This document shows, piece after piece, positions 54,401 to 64,000 of a stretch of DNA of 64,000 nucleotides. Numbering within the stretch: position 1 is the stretch's first letter; each line of letters opens with the position of its first letter. This stretch comes from Myoxocephalus aenaeus. Taxonomy: Eukaryota > Chordata > Actinopteri > Perciformes > Cottidae. The stretch lies in the NCBI GenBank assembly GCA_038501785.1, contig JBAMJR010000048.1:41001-105000 (forward strand), given 5' to 3'. The notes under the pieces are model-generated. The model did no database searches and was not told the DNA's origin. It was given only the letters and a program-made list of their open reading frames with translations. The position numbers and the translations under genes are program-made.

Positions 54401-57400
54401 CACTTAGCGGACTTCATTCAGACGAGGATTTATGTTGAGGCTATTTGGACATCCGGATTTTTCTTATTTTCTGGCGAGTTTACTAAAATAGCAAATAGCC
54501 ATTTAATGAATTTTGGTCATTTATTTTAAATTTTGAATAATTGCAAATGTTTATTGTTTGTATTGTAATTGTGATGTGAGCTTCTGTAGATCTGCAGCCT
54601 TTCAAATGTTTCAACTCCTTTGAGAAGGTTTGTGTTGTGAAAAATCTGACTGGCTGTTAACGGTCCTCTCTATGGACATCAGATCTGAAGGTTAACGGTC
54701 CTCTATGGACATCACATCTGAAGGTTAACGGTCCTCTATGGACATCACATCTGAAGGTTAACGGTCCTCTATGGACATCACATCTGAAGGTTAACGGTCC
54801 TCTATGGACATCACATCTGAAGGTTAACGGTCCTCTATGGACATCACATCTGAAGGTTAACGGTCCTCTATGGACATCACATCTGAAGGTTAACGGTCCT
54901 CTATGGACATCACATCTGAAGGTTAACTGTCCTCTATGGACATCACATCTGAAGATTAACGGTCCTCTATGGACATCACATCTGACTGATGCTACCTGTG
55001 TGAACTGGCTGCCCAGTGGCGAGGCCCTGACCAGCTGCAGCAGGTTACTGGGCAGACCGAGGCGCTGGAAGTACCACACCAGGTTCCAGAAGATGATGGA
55101 GTGGTTTTCCAGGAACTGAGGCTGGGCCAGGACCGCCTCGCCCTCGTTCTCCAGCAGACTCTCCAGCTCCTTCCTCAGGACCAGAGGGCTCAGGTAGGCC
55201 ACCGTCACCTGGGGGGCGCCGCCCGCTAAGGAAGCCTGAGGGGGGGTCCCAGACCATCAGGACAGGAAGTATGCAGCGGGACAGGAAGTATGCAGCGGGA
55301 CAGGAAGTATGCAGGCGAGAGGACAAGAGACACAGTTAAGGTGCACGTTACCGTGGTGGTTCTGCTGTTCTCCGAGTAGCTGCTGGTCTCGGAGCTGGAG
55401 TCTTCACTCAGACCGTTACATGGGTTGCGCGGGGAGGCCTCCTGACCACTGGGGGGCCTCGCAGCACTCTCCACCTCGTCCTCCACGTTCCAGTTGCTGC
55501 GCTCCGCACTCAGAGAAGAGGACAAAGAAGAAGCCTAAAGATGGAGTGACGTTAGCCAAGATCGTATTCGGTGGAGCTACAAATGATTCAGTTTACAAAA
55601 CCATTATCTGGAGAAGCTCTTCTGAGATGGGGGTCTCTAGACCAGGGTGGGCAATTCATTTCCCCAAGGGGCCACATGAGAAATGAGAGGGCCGAACCAA
55701 TATGCTGAACTTAATTCTGCTCAATATTAATGTTATTACTTTATATAAAAACAGTACATTATATGGTTTTGAGCTGCTACTGGTAAGAATACATGTTACA
55801 ACCAGAAATTGCATTTCCTGCTGAAAATGCATTGGAATGCTAAAAGCTGAAGGCTTAAATATTTGAAAAGCTAGCTGAATATAGCTGAATTTAGCTGAAA
55901 ATAGCTGAATATAAAAAATATGAAATTATAGAATAATAGCTGAAGGTTTTGTCAACATTTGAACGTCTAAAAGGTGTCTGTAGCTGAACGTATGCAGAAC
56001 CTGTAAGCTTTTGAAGTTGAAGAGGATTTGAAGAATTGATCCCATTCATTTTAATTTTCATAAAAAGATTAATAATTAAAAAATTGGAAAAGTCAGAAAT
56101 ATGAAAAGGTCATTGCCATCGTGTCCTTAAGGAGCTGAACATTTTAATAGCTGAGCGGTTTCTGTAGCTGAATATATGAAGAAGGAGAAGAGTTGCAAAA
56201 TATGTACGGAAGAAACAGAATAAGTTTAAGTTGAATAAAGAAGAGAATAACAATAGTTGGACTGCTGAAGCATTCCAACTAGTAAGGCATTCAGGGTTAG
56301 AGCCCGTACCAGGGTGCAGGACAGACCTAGTTCAGGGTTAGAGTCTGTACCAGGGTGCAGGACAGACCTGGTTCAGGGTTAGAGTCCGTACCAGGGTGCA
56401 GGACAGACCTGGTTCAGGGTTAGAGTCTGTACCAGGGTGCAGGACAGACCTGGTTCAGGGTTAGAGTCTGTACCAGGGTGCAGGACAGACCTGGTTCAGG
56501 GTTAGAGTCTGTACCAGGGTGCAGGACAGACCTGGTTCAGGGTTAGAGTCCGTACCAGGGTGCAGGACAGACCTGGTTCAGGGTTAGAGTCCGTACCAGG
56601 GTGCAGGACAGACCTGGTTCAGGGTTAGAGTCTGTACCAGGGTGCAGGACAGACCTGGTTCAGGGTTAGAGTCCGTACCAGGGTGCAGGACAGACCTGGT
56701 TCAGGGTTAGAGTCTGTACCAGGGTGCAGGACAGACCTGGTCCAGGGTTAGAGTCCGTACCTGCCGACAGGTCCCGGGTCACAGACCTCAGCGCTCAGGA
56801 AGGGGACGAAGGTCCCGGGGCAGAACGGGCATGACGAGTTCAGGTTGGAGTCGTCAGACGTCCATCCGGCCATGATCTCCTCGTCATAGACCAACGAGTT
56901 GCAGCTGCGACACAGAGAGCAGCTGGACATCAACACCTGGACACACAGAGGGAGGACGTCTTCACAAGGACTCACGAGGACACATTTACGTTTTCTATCA
57001 GAGTATTTGATGTATTTTCTAAAGCTGTCAGATAGTACAAAGTAGAATAGTAGTAATAGTACAACATGAAGTAAAGTAGCTCGACTGGAAACAACAAATC
57101 TATCCAGGGCCCAATAAACCTCACGTCCTTTCCCGTCAGGGACCAGTACCTCCAGCCCCGCCCCCTCTTGGTTGGCGTCCCAGGACCGCCGCAGAGGAAA
57201 GGCTGCACAGGGCGTGTCCGTCAGGTCCAGGTCACTTCCTACAGACAACGAACTCTGAGAGAAGAGGAGTGAGATTATGAAGAGGACCACATGATTCAGT
57301 TTAACAAACTCTAGTTCTTCTACGATGCTTCAAGAGACGTCACCATCTAGAGAGCCCCCTCTTCCATTTCTCATACAAGAATCAATTCTAACTCAAATTG

Positions 57401-60400
57401 TCAGACAAAGGATTGAAATGGAATCCGTTGGTAACAACATGTCTGAATCCACAGTCACAGTTGAGGGTAAATGTAAAGACAACACGTAGCAGTCGAACCT
57501 CTGAGGTCGCGCTGACCAGCCTCTCCTTGGCTCTCAGCAATGTTTCAGCCACTTGAGCCTTCCTGGACTGCCTTTGTTCAGACACCCTTCTTCGTCCTCC
57601 TCCTCCTCCTCCTCCTCCTCTCCGGTCGTCCACGCTGGCGGCCCGGCGCACAGACACTCGGTGTCTCGTGGGCGTGAGAAGCTGCTGCAGCTTTCCTGCC
57701 AGACCTCCTCGGCTCGGGGAGGACACGTTGTTGTAGTTCTCGTCCACGACTTTATTCCTGCCGGCAGAGTCTCGTGTCCCGGAGGGTCTGAAGGTCAAAG
57801 GTCAACAGGTAGACGAGGTGAGGGTCACAGCCATGGTTACAGGACGTAGTGCTTGTGTAGTTAAACTGTTAGAGCTGTTTTAACACGAGTACCACATGAA
57901 CTTGCAATCTATTCTCCACACTTTCTTGCATCAGTGGACCTGAAGAGTGAATACAAGTCATTCCCGTTCTCACTGACCTGCCGTCTCTCTCTGCCGGCTG
58001 GCAGCTGCAGTCCGGCTCGGAGTCGGCCGACTCCGCACAGTCCTTGTAGAAGGTGGAGAGGCAGACCTCACTGCGCCGGACCAGGAGGCCACCATGGGGC
58101 ACAGGCGGGGTGGAGGCGTCCCTGCGTCCCATCGGGGGCTTACAGGAGGCCGAGTCCCCGCAGCCGTTGGTCCCTGCACTACGGAGGATGGTCTTCTTGC
58201 AGAGTGTCCCCTCTGAGGGACGGAGACACGGACATGAAGACAGAACCCAGAACCACCCAGGACACGGACACGGACATGAACCCAGAACCCAGAACCACCC
58301 AGGACACGGACATGAAGACAGAACCCAGAACCACCCAGGACACGGACATGAACCCAGAACCACCCAGGACACGGACATGAAGACAGAACCCAGAACCACC
58401 CAGGACACGGACATGAACCCAGAACCCAGAACCACCCAGGACACGGACATGAAGACAGAACCCAGAACATGGACATGAACCCAGAACCACGCAGGACACG
58501 GACATGAAGACAGAACCCAGAACCACCCAGGACACGGACATGAACCCAGAACCACCCAGGACACGGACATGAAGACAGAACCCAGAACCACCCAGGACAC
58601 GGACATGAACCCAGAACCACCCAGGACACGGACATGAACCCAGAACCACCCAGGACACGGACATGAAGACAGAACCCAGAACCACCCAGGACACGGACAT
58701 GAACCCAGAACCACCCAGGACACGGACATGAAGACAGAACCCAGAACCACCCAGGACACGGACATGAAGACAGAACCCAGAACCACCCAGGACATGGACA
58801 TGAAGACAGAACCACCCAGGACATGGACATGAACGCAGAACCACCCAGGACACGGACATGAACGCAGAACCACCCAGGACACGGACATGAACCCAGAACC
58901 ACCCAGGACACGGACATGAAGACAGAACCCAGAACCACCCAGGACACGGACATGAACCCAGAACCACCCAGGACACGGACATGAACCCAGAACCACCCAG
59001 GACACGGACATGAAGACAGAACCACCCAGGACATGGACATGAAGACAGAACCCAGAACCACCCAGGACACGGACATGAACCCAGAACCACCCAGGACACG
59101 GACATGAAGACAGAACCCAGAACGACCCAGCAGTCCATTTACAATGGAAACAGGAGAGAAATCTGTCTTTGTATTCACTATGTTTTTAAAATATAATGTA
59201 TGAATCAGGCAGTGAGTGATATATGAACAAAAAGCTCCATAACCTTCATAACACAGAAGAAATGTTTTCTAAATTTTTCAATGAAAATGAAACGCGGCGA
59301 CTCAGATTAGATATGAGGATAAAACCCTGACCCTGTATATTAGACTAGATAACCCTGACCCTGTATATTAGACTAGATGACCCTGTATATTAGACTAGAT
59401 GACCCTGTATATTAGACTAGATGACCCTGTATATTAGACTAGATGACCCTGACCCGGGTGAAGGGGTCTTACTGTCTGTGGGCGTCTTCATGCTGCTCAG
59501 ACTGCTGCTCTTCACCAGCGAGCCCGTCAGAGACTCGTGACTGGAGCTCTCGGACAGACCGCTCCAACTGGACTGACGAATCAGAGTCGAGTGGGGGAGG
59601 GGCCTCACCGTGGCTTCTTTTAGAGAAGAGCAGAATAAACCACATTATGATGTCTTTCATGTTCTTGTTTATCCAATTTACACATTTTCCATTTTCAAAG
59701 TCCCAATTTTTCAGTTATGGTGGTGGAGAATGATCCTTCACGCTAAACACATATAACACGCTTAACACGTCTAACACACTTAACACGCGTCTAACGCATT
59801 TAACACGCGTCTAACACGTGTCTAACACGTGTCTAACACGCGTCTAACGCATTTAACACGCGTCTAACGCGCGTCTAACGCATTTAACACGCGTCTAACA
59901 CATTTAACACGCGTCTAACACGCGTCTGACGCATTTAACACGCGTCTGACGCGCGTCTAACGCATTTAACACGCGTCTAACACGCGTCTAACGCATTTAA
60001 CACGCGTCTAACGCATTTAACACGCGTCTAACGCATTTAACACGCGTCTAACGCGCGTCTAACGCATTTAACACGCGTCTAACACGCGTCTAACGCATTT
60101 AACACACGTCTAACACACGTCTAACACACGTCTAACACACGTCTAACACATTTAACATGCGTCTAACGCGCGTCTAACGCATTTAACACGCGTCTAACAC
60201 GCGTCTAACGCATTTAACACACGTCTAACACATTTAACACGCATTTAACACACGTCTAACGCATTTAACACGCGTCTAACACACGTCTAACGCATTTAAC
60301 ACGCGTCTAACACACGTCTAACACACATCTAACGCATTTAACACGCGTCTAACACACGTCTAACGCATTTAACACGCGTCTAACACACGTCTAACACACG

Positions 60401-60745
60401 TCTAACGCATTTAACACGCGTCTAACACACGTCTAACGCATTTAACACGCGTCTAACACACGTCTAACGCGTCTAACACATTTAACACACGTCTAACACA
60501 TTTAACACACGTCTAACACATCAAACACCCATCTAACACATACGTCTAAATACTCTGTATAAGTACAGAAAGAAGATATTTATTCATATTCATGGCTGAC
60601 CTCCTCGTGACCCCACTGTTCCGCTCTTCTGACGGCGTTTGATTGGCCGTCTGAACTGAGCCACAGCCAATAGGACGTTCCTCAGCTTGGCCCAGCGGAG
60701 ACGTCCTCCTTGACTGGTGGACGGCCACTTGCTCTCCAGCACGGC
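51465..60745 (-). CDS. DENND4-family protein (DENND4A/B/C), C-terminal part; 5' exons not in window
   Basis: Twelve exons (minus), all GT-AG and in phase: 60745-60601, 59616-59473, 58212-57978, 57787-57499, 57254-57120, 56936-56761, 55508-55352, 55235-54996, 54374-54278, 54192-54027, 52921-52863, 51610-51465. They encode the last 662 residues (whole proteins are about 1500-1900). Landmarks: GGRLRWAKLRNVLLAVAQFR, LAGKLQQLLTPTRHR, LLRAKERLVSATSE, NSLVYDEEIMAGWTSDDSNL with Cys pairs, YLSPLVLRKELESLLENEG, FWNLVWYFQRLGLP, LLWDTLNPDTDQWPPLYILW, REFLFLTLAAMGKDHV. A CCT run codes for eight glycines (about 57598-57620). DENND4 proteins activate Rab10, but the catalytic DENN module would lie upstream and is absent here. 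The paralogue is uncertain. The gene is either truncated or has a large intron beyond 60746. Confidence 0.88.
51687..52862. other. Last intron of the DENND4-family gene
   Basis: The intron spans 51611-52862. Nothing coding is recognised. A short stretch repeats GCGTACAGCTA (52530-52570). Confidence 0.5.
53060..54022. repeat. AACCCAGTATAACCC minisatellite in a DENND4-family intron
   Basis: Degenerate units (AACCCAGTGTAACCCCAGTA, TAACCCAAATGTA) cover about 960 bp and reach the donor of exon 54192-54027 (CAGAG/gtgtgg). Stop-free minus frames of 250-415 codons are artefacts. Confidence 0.95.
54660..54988. repeat. 33-bp minisatellite, 10 copies, DENND4-family intron
   Basis: The unit contains GGTCCTCTATGGACATCACA and TCTGAAGGTTAAC. 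It ends about 6 bp from the donor of exon 55235-54996. Confidence 0.96.
55255..55316. repeat. GACAGGAAGTATGCAGCGG triplicate near a DENND4-family acceptor
   Basis: Three 19-bp units beginning about 20 bp from the acceptor of exon 55235-54996. Confidence 0.88.
55535..56286. other. DENND4-family intron, AT-rich, no feature recognised
   Basis: Contains short direct repeats of ATAGCTGAAT (55870-55915) only. Confidence 0.4.
56287..56758. repeat. 42-bp minisatellite, 11 copies, DENND4-family intron
   Basis: The unit contains GTACCAGGGTGCAGGACAGA and CCTGGTTCAGGGTTAGAGTC. The right-most unit merges into the donor of exon 56936-56761 (GGCAG/gtacgg), so GTAC plus GGACTC or AGACTC recurs in every unit on the minus strand. 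Confidence 0.96.
58213..59128. repeat. About 24-36-bp minisatellite in a DENND4-family intron
   Basis: Units with ACCCAGGACACGGACATGAA followed by CCCAGAACC or GACAGAACC. It reaches within about 20 bp of the acceptor of exon 58212-57978. Several minus frames of 320-400 codons are artefacts. Confidence 0.95.
59325..59452. repeat. 22-bp repeat, about 6 copies
   Basis: The unit is ATGACCCTGTATATTAGACT plus AG. It ends about 20 bp from the donor of exon 59616-59473. Confidence 0.93.
59740..60545. repeat. ACGCGTCTAAC minisatellite in a DENND4-family intron
   Basis: 11-bp units ACACGCGTCTA and ACGCATTTAAC alternate over about 800 bp. ACGCGT recurs dozens of times, with ACACGT variants toward the right. 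Confidence 0.95.
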
Positions 60746-61393
60746 CTGAGGACAGAGGACACGTGAGGACAGAGGACACGTGAGTACAGAGGACACGTGA
60801 GTACAGAGGACACGTGAGGACAGAGGACACGTGAGGACAGAGGACACGTGAGGACATATGAGGATACGTGAGGACAGAGGACACGTGAGTACAGAGGACA
60901 CGTGAGTACAGAGGACACGTGAGGACAGAGGACACGTGAGGACAGAGGACACGTGAGGACATATGAGGATACGTGAGGACAGAGGACACGTGAGGACAGA
61001 GGACACGTGAAGACAGAGGACACGTGAAGACATGTGAGGACAGAGGACATGTGAGGACAGAGGACACGTGAGGACACGTGAGGACAGGGGACACGTGAGG
61101 ACACGTGAGGACAGGGGACACGTGAGGACACGTGAGGACAGGGGACATGTGAGGACACGTGAGGACAGGGGACACGTGAGGACACGTGAGGACACGTGAG
61201 GACACGTGAGGACACGTGAGGACAGGGGACACGTGAGGACACGTGAGGACAGGGGACATGTGAGGACAGAGGACACGTGAGGACAGAGGACATGTGAGGA
61301 CATGTAAGGACAGAGGACACGTGAGGACAGAGGACACGTGAGGACATGTAAGGACAGAGGACACGTGAGGACATGTAAGGACAGAAGACACGT
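60746..61393. repeat. GGACACGTGAGGACAGA minisatellite at the first visible DENND4-family acceptor
   Basis: Units GGACACGTGAGGACA(G)AG run for about 650 bp. On the minus strand the unit ends CTCTGTCCTCACGTG, and the acceptor CTCTGTCCTCAG of exon 60745-60601 is a one-base variant of it. The array carries dozens of CACGTG palindromes. Confidence 0.95.
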
Positions 61394-61396
61394 GAG

Positions 61397-61640
61397 GCTA
61401 GGGAAGTCGGCAGTTTTTGATGCCGATTGTCAACGCTTTAACATGGGCAAATATTCGAACTGTCCTATTATGTACCCCGGTGTCATCGATCGAGGAAATT
61501 GGGACGAAGTTGACGATCCGACTCGATTAACATGGCGACAATGTGGAACTAAGTGAGCAAATGAGGAACAAATGGGACAATGGGGGCGTCAACTGTGCCG
61601 AACTGGGAAATCCTCCGGGGGGCGCTCACGAATTGGAACT
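61397..61640. other. Unassigned sequence at the right repeat block
   Basis: A plus frame through 61556 has no recognised homology. TTAACATGGGCA occurs here and again at 63020 and 63580 with an ATTCGA-type neighbour, linking this segment to the inverted-repeat element at 63453-63621. Confidence 0.4.
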
Positions 61641-61654
61641 ATTACGACGATAGG

Positions 61655-61925
61655 GGTCAATTCTTAGTGGGCGTGTCTTGTGACAGATGGGAGATATTAT
61701 GACAATAGGGCTAAAATATATTTTTTAACATGTAAATGGGTGGGGCAATGCAGAGTGGGCGTGTCTTGTGACAGATGGGAGATATGACAATAGGGCTAAA
61801 ATATATTTTTTAACATGTAAATGGGTGGGGCAATGCAGAGTGGGCGTGTCTTGTGACAGATGGGAGATATTATGACAATAGGGCTAAAATATATTTTTTA
61901 ACATGTAAATGGGTGGGCAATGCAT
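61655..61925. repeat. About 85-bp tandem repeat, 3 copies
   Basis: The unit contains GTGGGCGTGTCTTGTGACAG and AATAGGGCTAAAATATATTT. The middle copy lacks TATTA. Confidence 0.93.
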
Positions 61926-61989
61926 TGAAACCCTTGAAAATGTTGTTCATTGGTGATTTATCAAAAGTAATATTTTAAATCAGATATGG

Positions 61990-62700
61990 TGGACAACAGA
62001 GGACTCTGATCAAGAATCAGTTGGTTTTAACTAGCTAGCATGCTGCTACCGGAAGTTAGCTTTCTATAGGGTCTACAGACTTGGGCTTTTAGAATCCTGT
62101 TCAAGGCTTCCAGGACAATGATCCCATCAAGCACTTAAAATCTTTCCCTGAGGAGATATGAACCTTTGAAGGAGTGAAATTGGTGTTTTTGGGGGGTCTT
62201 TAAACCCCTCCCACGCAGAGATGCTGAGGGCTACAGAGACCTAACCAACATGGTTGGACTCCATTTTGGAGTGGCTACAACCTCAAAAAGAAAGCTCAGC
62301 TCTAACATGTTCAGAACAAAAAAAGCTCAGACTAGCTCAGACTCTTCAGGTGGTCTCAGGTTTGTTAACCCTGACACCCTCTTGAAATCCTGGATTTCAT
62401 ACAGCCAATTAAGCCTTGTGGATGTTTTTAAGGGGATTTCACCCCATGACCTCATTGTAGGCCCTCTACTGAGTGTCTGTGAGAAAAATGGGATTTAAAA
62501 TATTAATATTTAGGAGTTTATTGCCATTTTTGCACTTGTCAAAAAAGATCAAAGGGAAATTGCATGAGGGCCTGGTTAGGGCCCTTAACTTGCAGCTTTT
62601 GGCCCCAGATTTTAGGGTATGTATGTTGAGAAGCCCCTCTTAATTTAGGAAAAGAATGCACATCTCTAAGTTGATTTAAAGTAATTTATTTTAATTAAAA
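61990..62700 (-). repeat. Inverted, diverged copy of the window-opening repeat
   Basis: This is the reverse complement of about 4640-5340 (and of 1-560), sharing for example CTAGCATGCTGCTACCGGAA and GGCCCTCTACTGAGTGTCTG. The short open frame of the left copies persists (62250-62498, plus), but differences between copies are almost all amino-acid-changing. A second, more decayed partial copy follows at about 62750-63012. Confidence 0.88.
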
Positions 62701-63039
62701 GACTTTTTCAAGATTTTGCCATTGACAATTCGGCTAATTTTGGGAGTTTGGCCCACAGCCAACGCCCTCTTGTGAACGTTTTGGAGGGGATTTCACCCCA
62801 TGGCCTCATTGTAGGCACTGTCCTGAGTGTCTGTGAGAAAAATGGGAGTTTAAATAATAATATTTAGAAAATTATTGCATTTTTTATACTACAAAAAACA
62901 TAAGGGAATTGAGGTCAAAGGTCACACTTAAACCAGTTTTTGGGGGCCTTAACTTGCAGCTTTTGGCCCCAGATTTCAGGTTATGCATGTTGAGAAGCCC
63001 CTCTTAATTTATTCGACTACATTAACATGGGCAGAATAG

Positions 63040-63165
63040 GTACTCTAACTCTGGCGCCCCTGGTACTCTAACTCTGGCGCCCCTGGTACTCTAACTCTGG
63101 CGCCCCTGGTACTCTAACTCTGGCGCCCCTGGTACTCTAACTCTGGCGCCCCTGGTACTCTAGAA
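63040..63165. repeat. 23-bp tandem repeat, about 6 copies
   Basis: The unit is GGTACTCTAACTCTGGCGCC plus CCT. A related array (CTGGTACTCCAACTC) lies at 63728-63830. Confidence 0.94.
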
Positions 63166-63342
63166 TAGTGGACTCTGTCTGATTTTCATCACTTTTTCCA
63201 TTTTGCAAAAAGTTAAAGTTTTTACTTCCTGAGGGAGGGGGGATTTCCTCCGAAAGTATGGAGAAAAAAAAGGTGGGGGCTGAGCAGCGAGTGAGAGGAG
63301 GTACGGGTGCTGGTCTTGGTCCTCTAGGGGGGTCCCAGTCAC
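63163..63342. repeat. Direct repeat, left copy
   Basis: Bases from CTCTAGAATAGTGGACTCTG to about 63340 recur at 63829-64000, the window edge. I saw a single difference (GGTACGGG versus GGTCCGGG). Confidence 0.9.
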
Positions 63343-63452
63343 TCTGAGGTACCCAGACCAGGTCTACTAAGTCCGGGTAAAGGTCCCGGTCCTGGGGGGA
63401 GGGTCCACATCATACTGGTCTACCCAGGAAGAGGGTCTCAAGGTCTGGGTAC

Positions 63453-63621
63453 AATTTTTCTGACAAGTGACAATTGGAGTAACTATTTGGCCCATGTTAA
63501 TATAGTCGAATTGTCCTGTTTCTATGTAAGGAATCAAGAATCCTTATGAATCAAAAACTGACAATTCGACTACATTAACATGGGCAGAATAGGTGCTCCA
63601 ATTGTCAATTGTCAGAAAAAT
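63453..63621. mobile_element. Foldback/MITE-like element with arms of about 63 bp
   Basis: Left arm about 63453-63515 and right arm about 63560-63621 are imperfect reverse complements. The inner 26 bp (GCCCATGTTAATATAGTCGA ...) have one mismatch, and the outer part TTTTTCTGACAA...CAATTGGAG also pairs. The loop is about 45 bp. Confidence 0.82.
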
Positions 63622-63828
63622 GCTAAAACAGCTTGAAACGTTTTGAAACTTGAAGGGAACATTGTATTGGATGCCTTAAATGAGATCCTAAAAGCACAAG
63701 TCTGCAGACCTTTTTTTAAATTTCCAAGCCCCTGGTACTCCAACTCTTGTGCCCCTGGTACTCCAACTCTTGTGCCCCTGGTACTCCAACTCTGGCGCCC
63801 CTGGTACTCCAACTCTGGCGCCCCTGGT

Positions 63829-64000
63829 ACTCTAGAATAGTGGACTCTGTCTGATTTTCATCACTTTTTCCATTTTGCAAAAAGTTAAAGTTTTTACTTC
63901 CTGAGGGAGGGGGGATTTCCTCCGAAAGTATGGAGAAAAAAAAGGTGGGGGCTGAGCAGCGAGTGAGAGGAGGTCCGGGTGCTGGTCTTGGTCCTCTAGG
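63829..64000. repeat. Direct repeat, right copy (cut by the window edge)
   Basis: Second copy of 63163-63342. Confidence 0.9.

Noticed and set aside
57869..59178. Minus-strand Cys/Trp-rich repeat proteins of 320-402 residues
   Set aside because: Translation of the 58213-59128 minisatellite running into a DENND4-family exon in a non-native frame.

Overview
This is eukaryotic nuclear DNA, almost certainly from a ray-finned (teleost) fish. The evidence is GT-AG introns, vertebrate orthologues, Tc1/mariner, hAT-like and L2/CR1-type elements, a tRNA-derived SINE, and an extreme load of minisatellites. There are no prokaryotic-type operons, promoters or CRISPR arrays. I rebuilt four protein-coding genes by checking donor, acceptor and phase at every junction: ASTE1 (minus, 6 exons), ALDH5A1 (plus, 10 exons), KIAA0319 (minus, 14 exons) and the 3' two-fifths or so of a DENND4-family gene (minus, 12 exons). 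ALDH5A1 and KIAA0319 are convergent neighbours here, as they are in human 6p22, which supports both calls.

Layout. 1-7.4 kb: subtelomere-like DNA. A block of about 2.49 kb is present twice, 4,775 bp apart; it carries a 32-bp repeat array and is followed by (CCCTAA)n tracts oriented for a chromosome end on the left. 7.4-12.7 kb: degenerate repeats, a broken LINE, a (TA)n tract, and a Tc1-like element split by a LINE 3' end. 13.7-18.1 kb: ASTE1. 18.2-21.3 kb: SINE, LINE and a 51-bp minisatellite. 22.9-31.1 kb: ALDH5A1. 32.6-45.9 kb: KIAA0319. 46-51 kb: intergenic, with a GC-rich patch, minisatellites and a MITE. 51.5-60.7 kb: DENND4-family 3' part. 61.4-64 kb: repeats, including an inverted, diverged copy of the repeat that opens the window.

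The genes do not form one pathway. ASTE1 is a FEN1/XPG-fold protein, ALDH5A1 is mitochondrial succinate-semialdehyde dehydrogenase (GABA catabolism), KIAA0319 is a PKD-domain membrane protein, and DENND4 proteins are Rab10 exchange factors. The most striking signal is structural: many minisatellites start exactly at, or contain, a splice site. In ALDH5A1 the 3' splice site plus the first bases of the last exon is repeated about 38 times upstream of the real one, with all three forward frames open. Other points are a KIAA0319 gene that appears to lack its first three PKD domains, a DENND4 gene whose 5' half is not visible, and several foldback or MITE structures. I saw no dedicated new multi-gene system.
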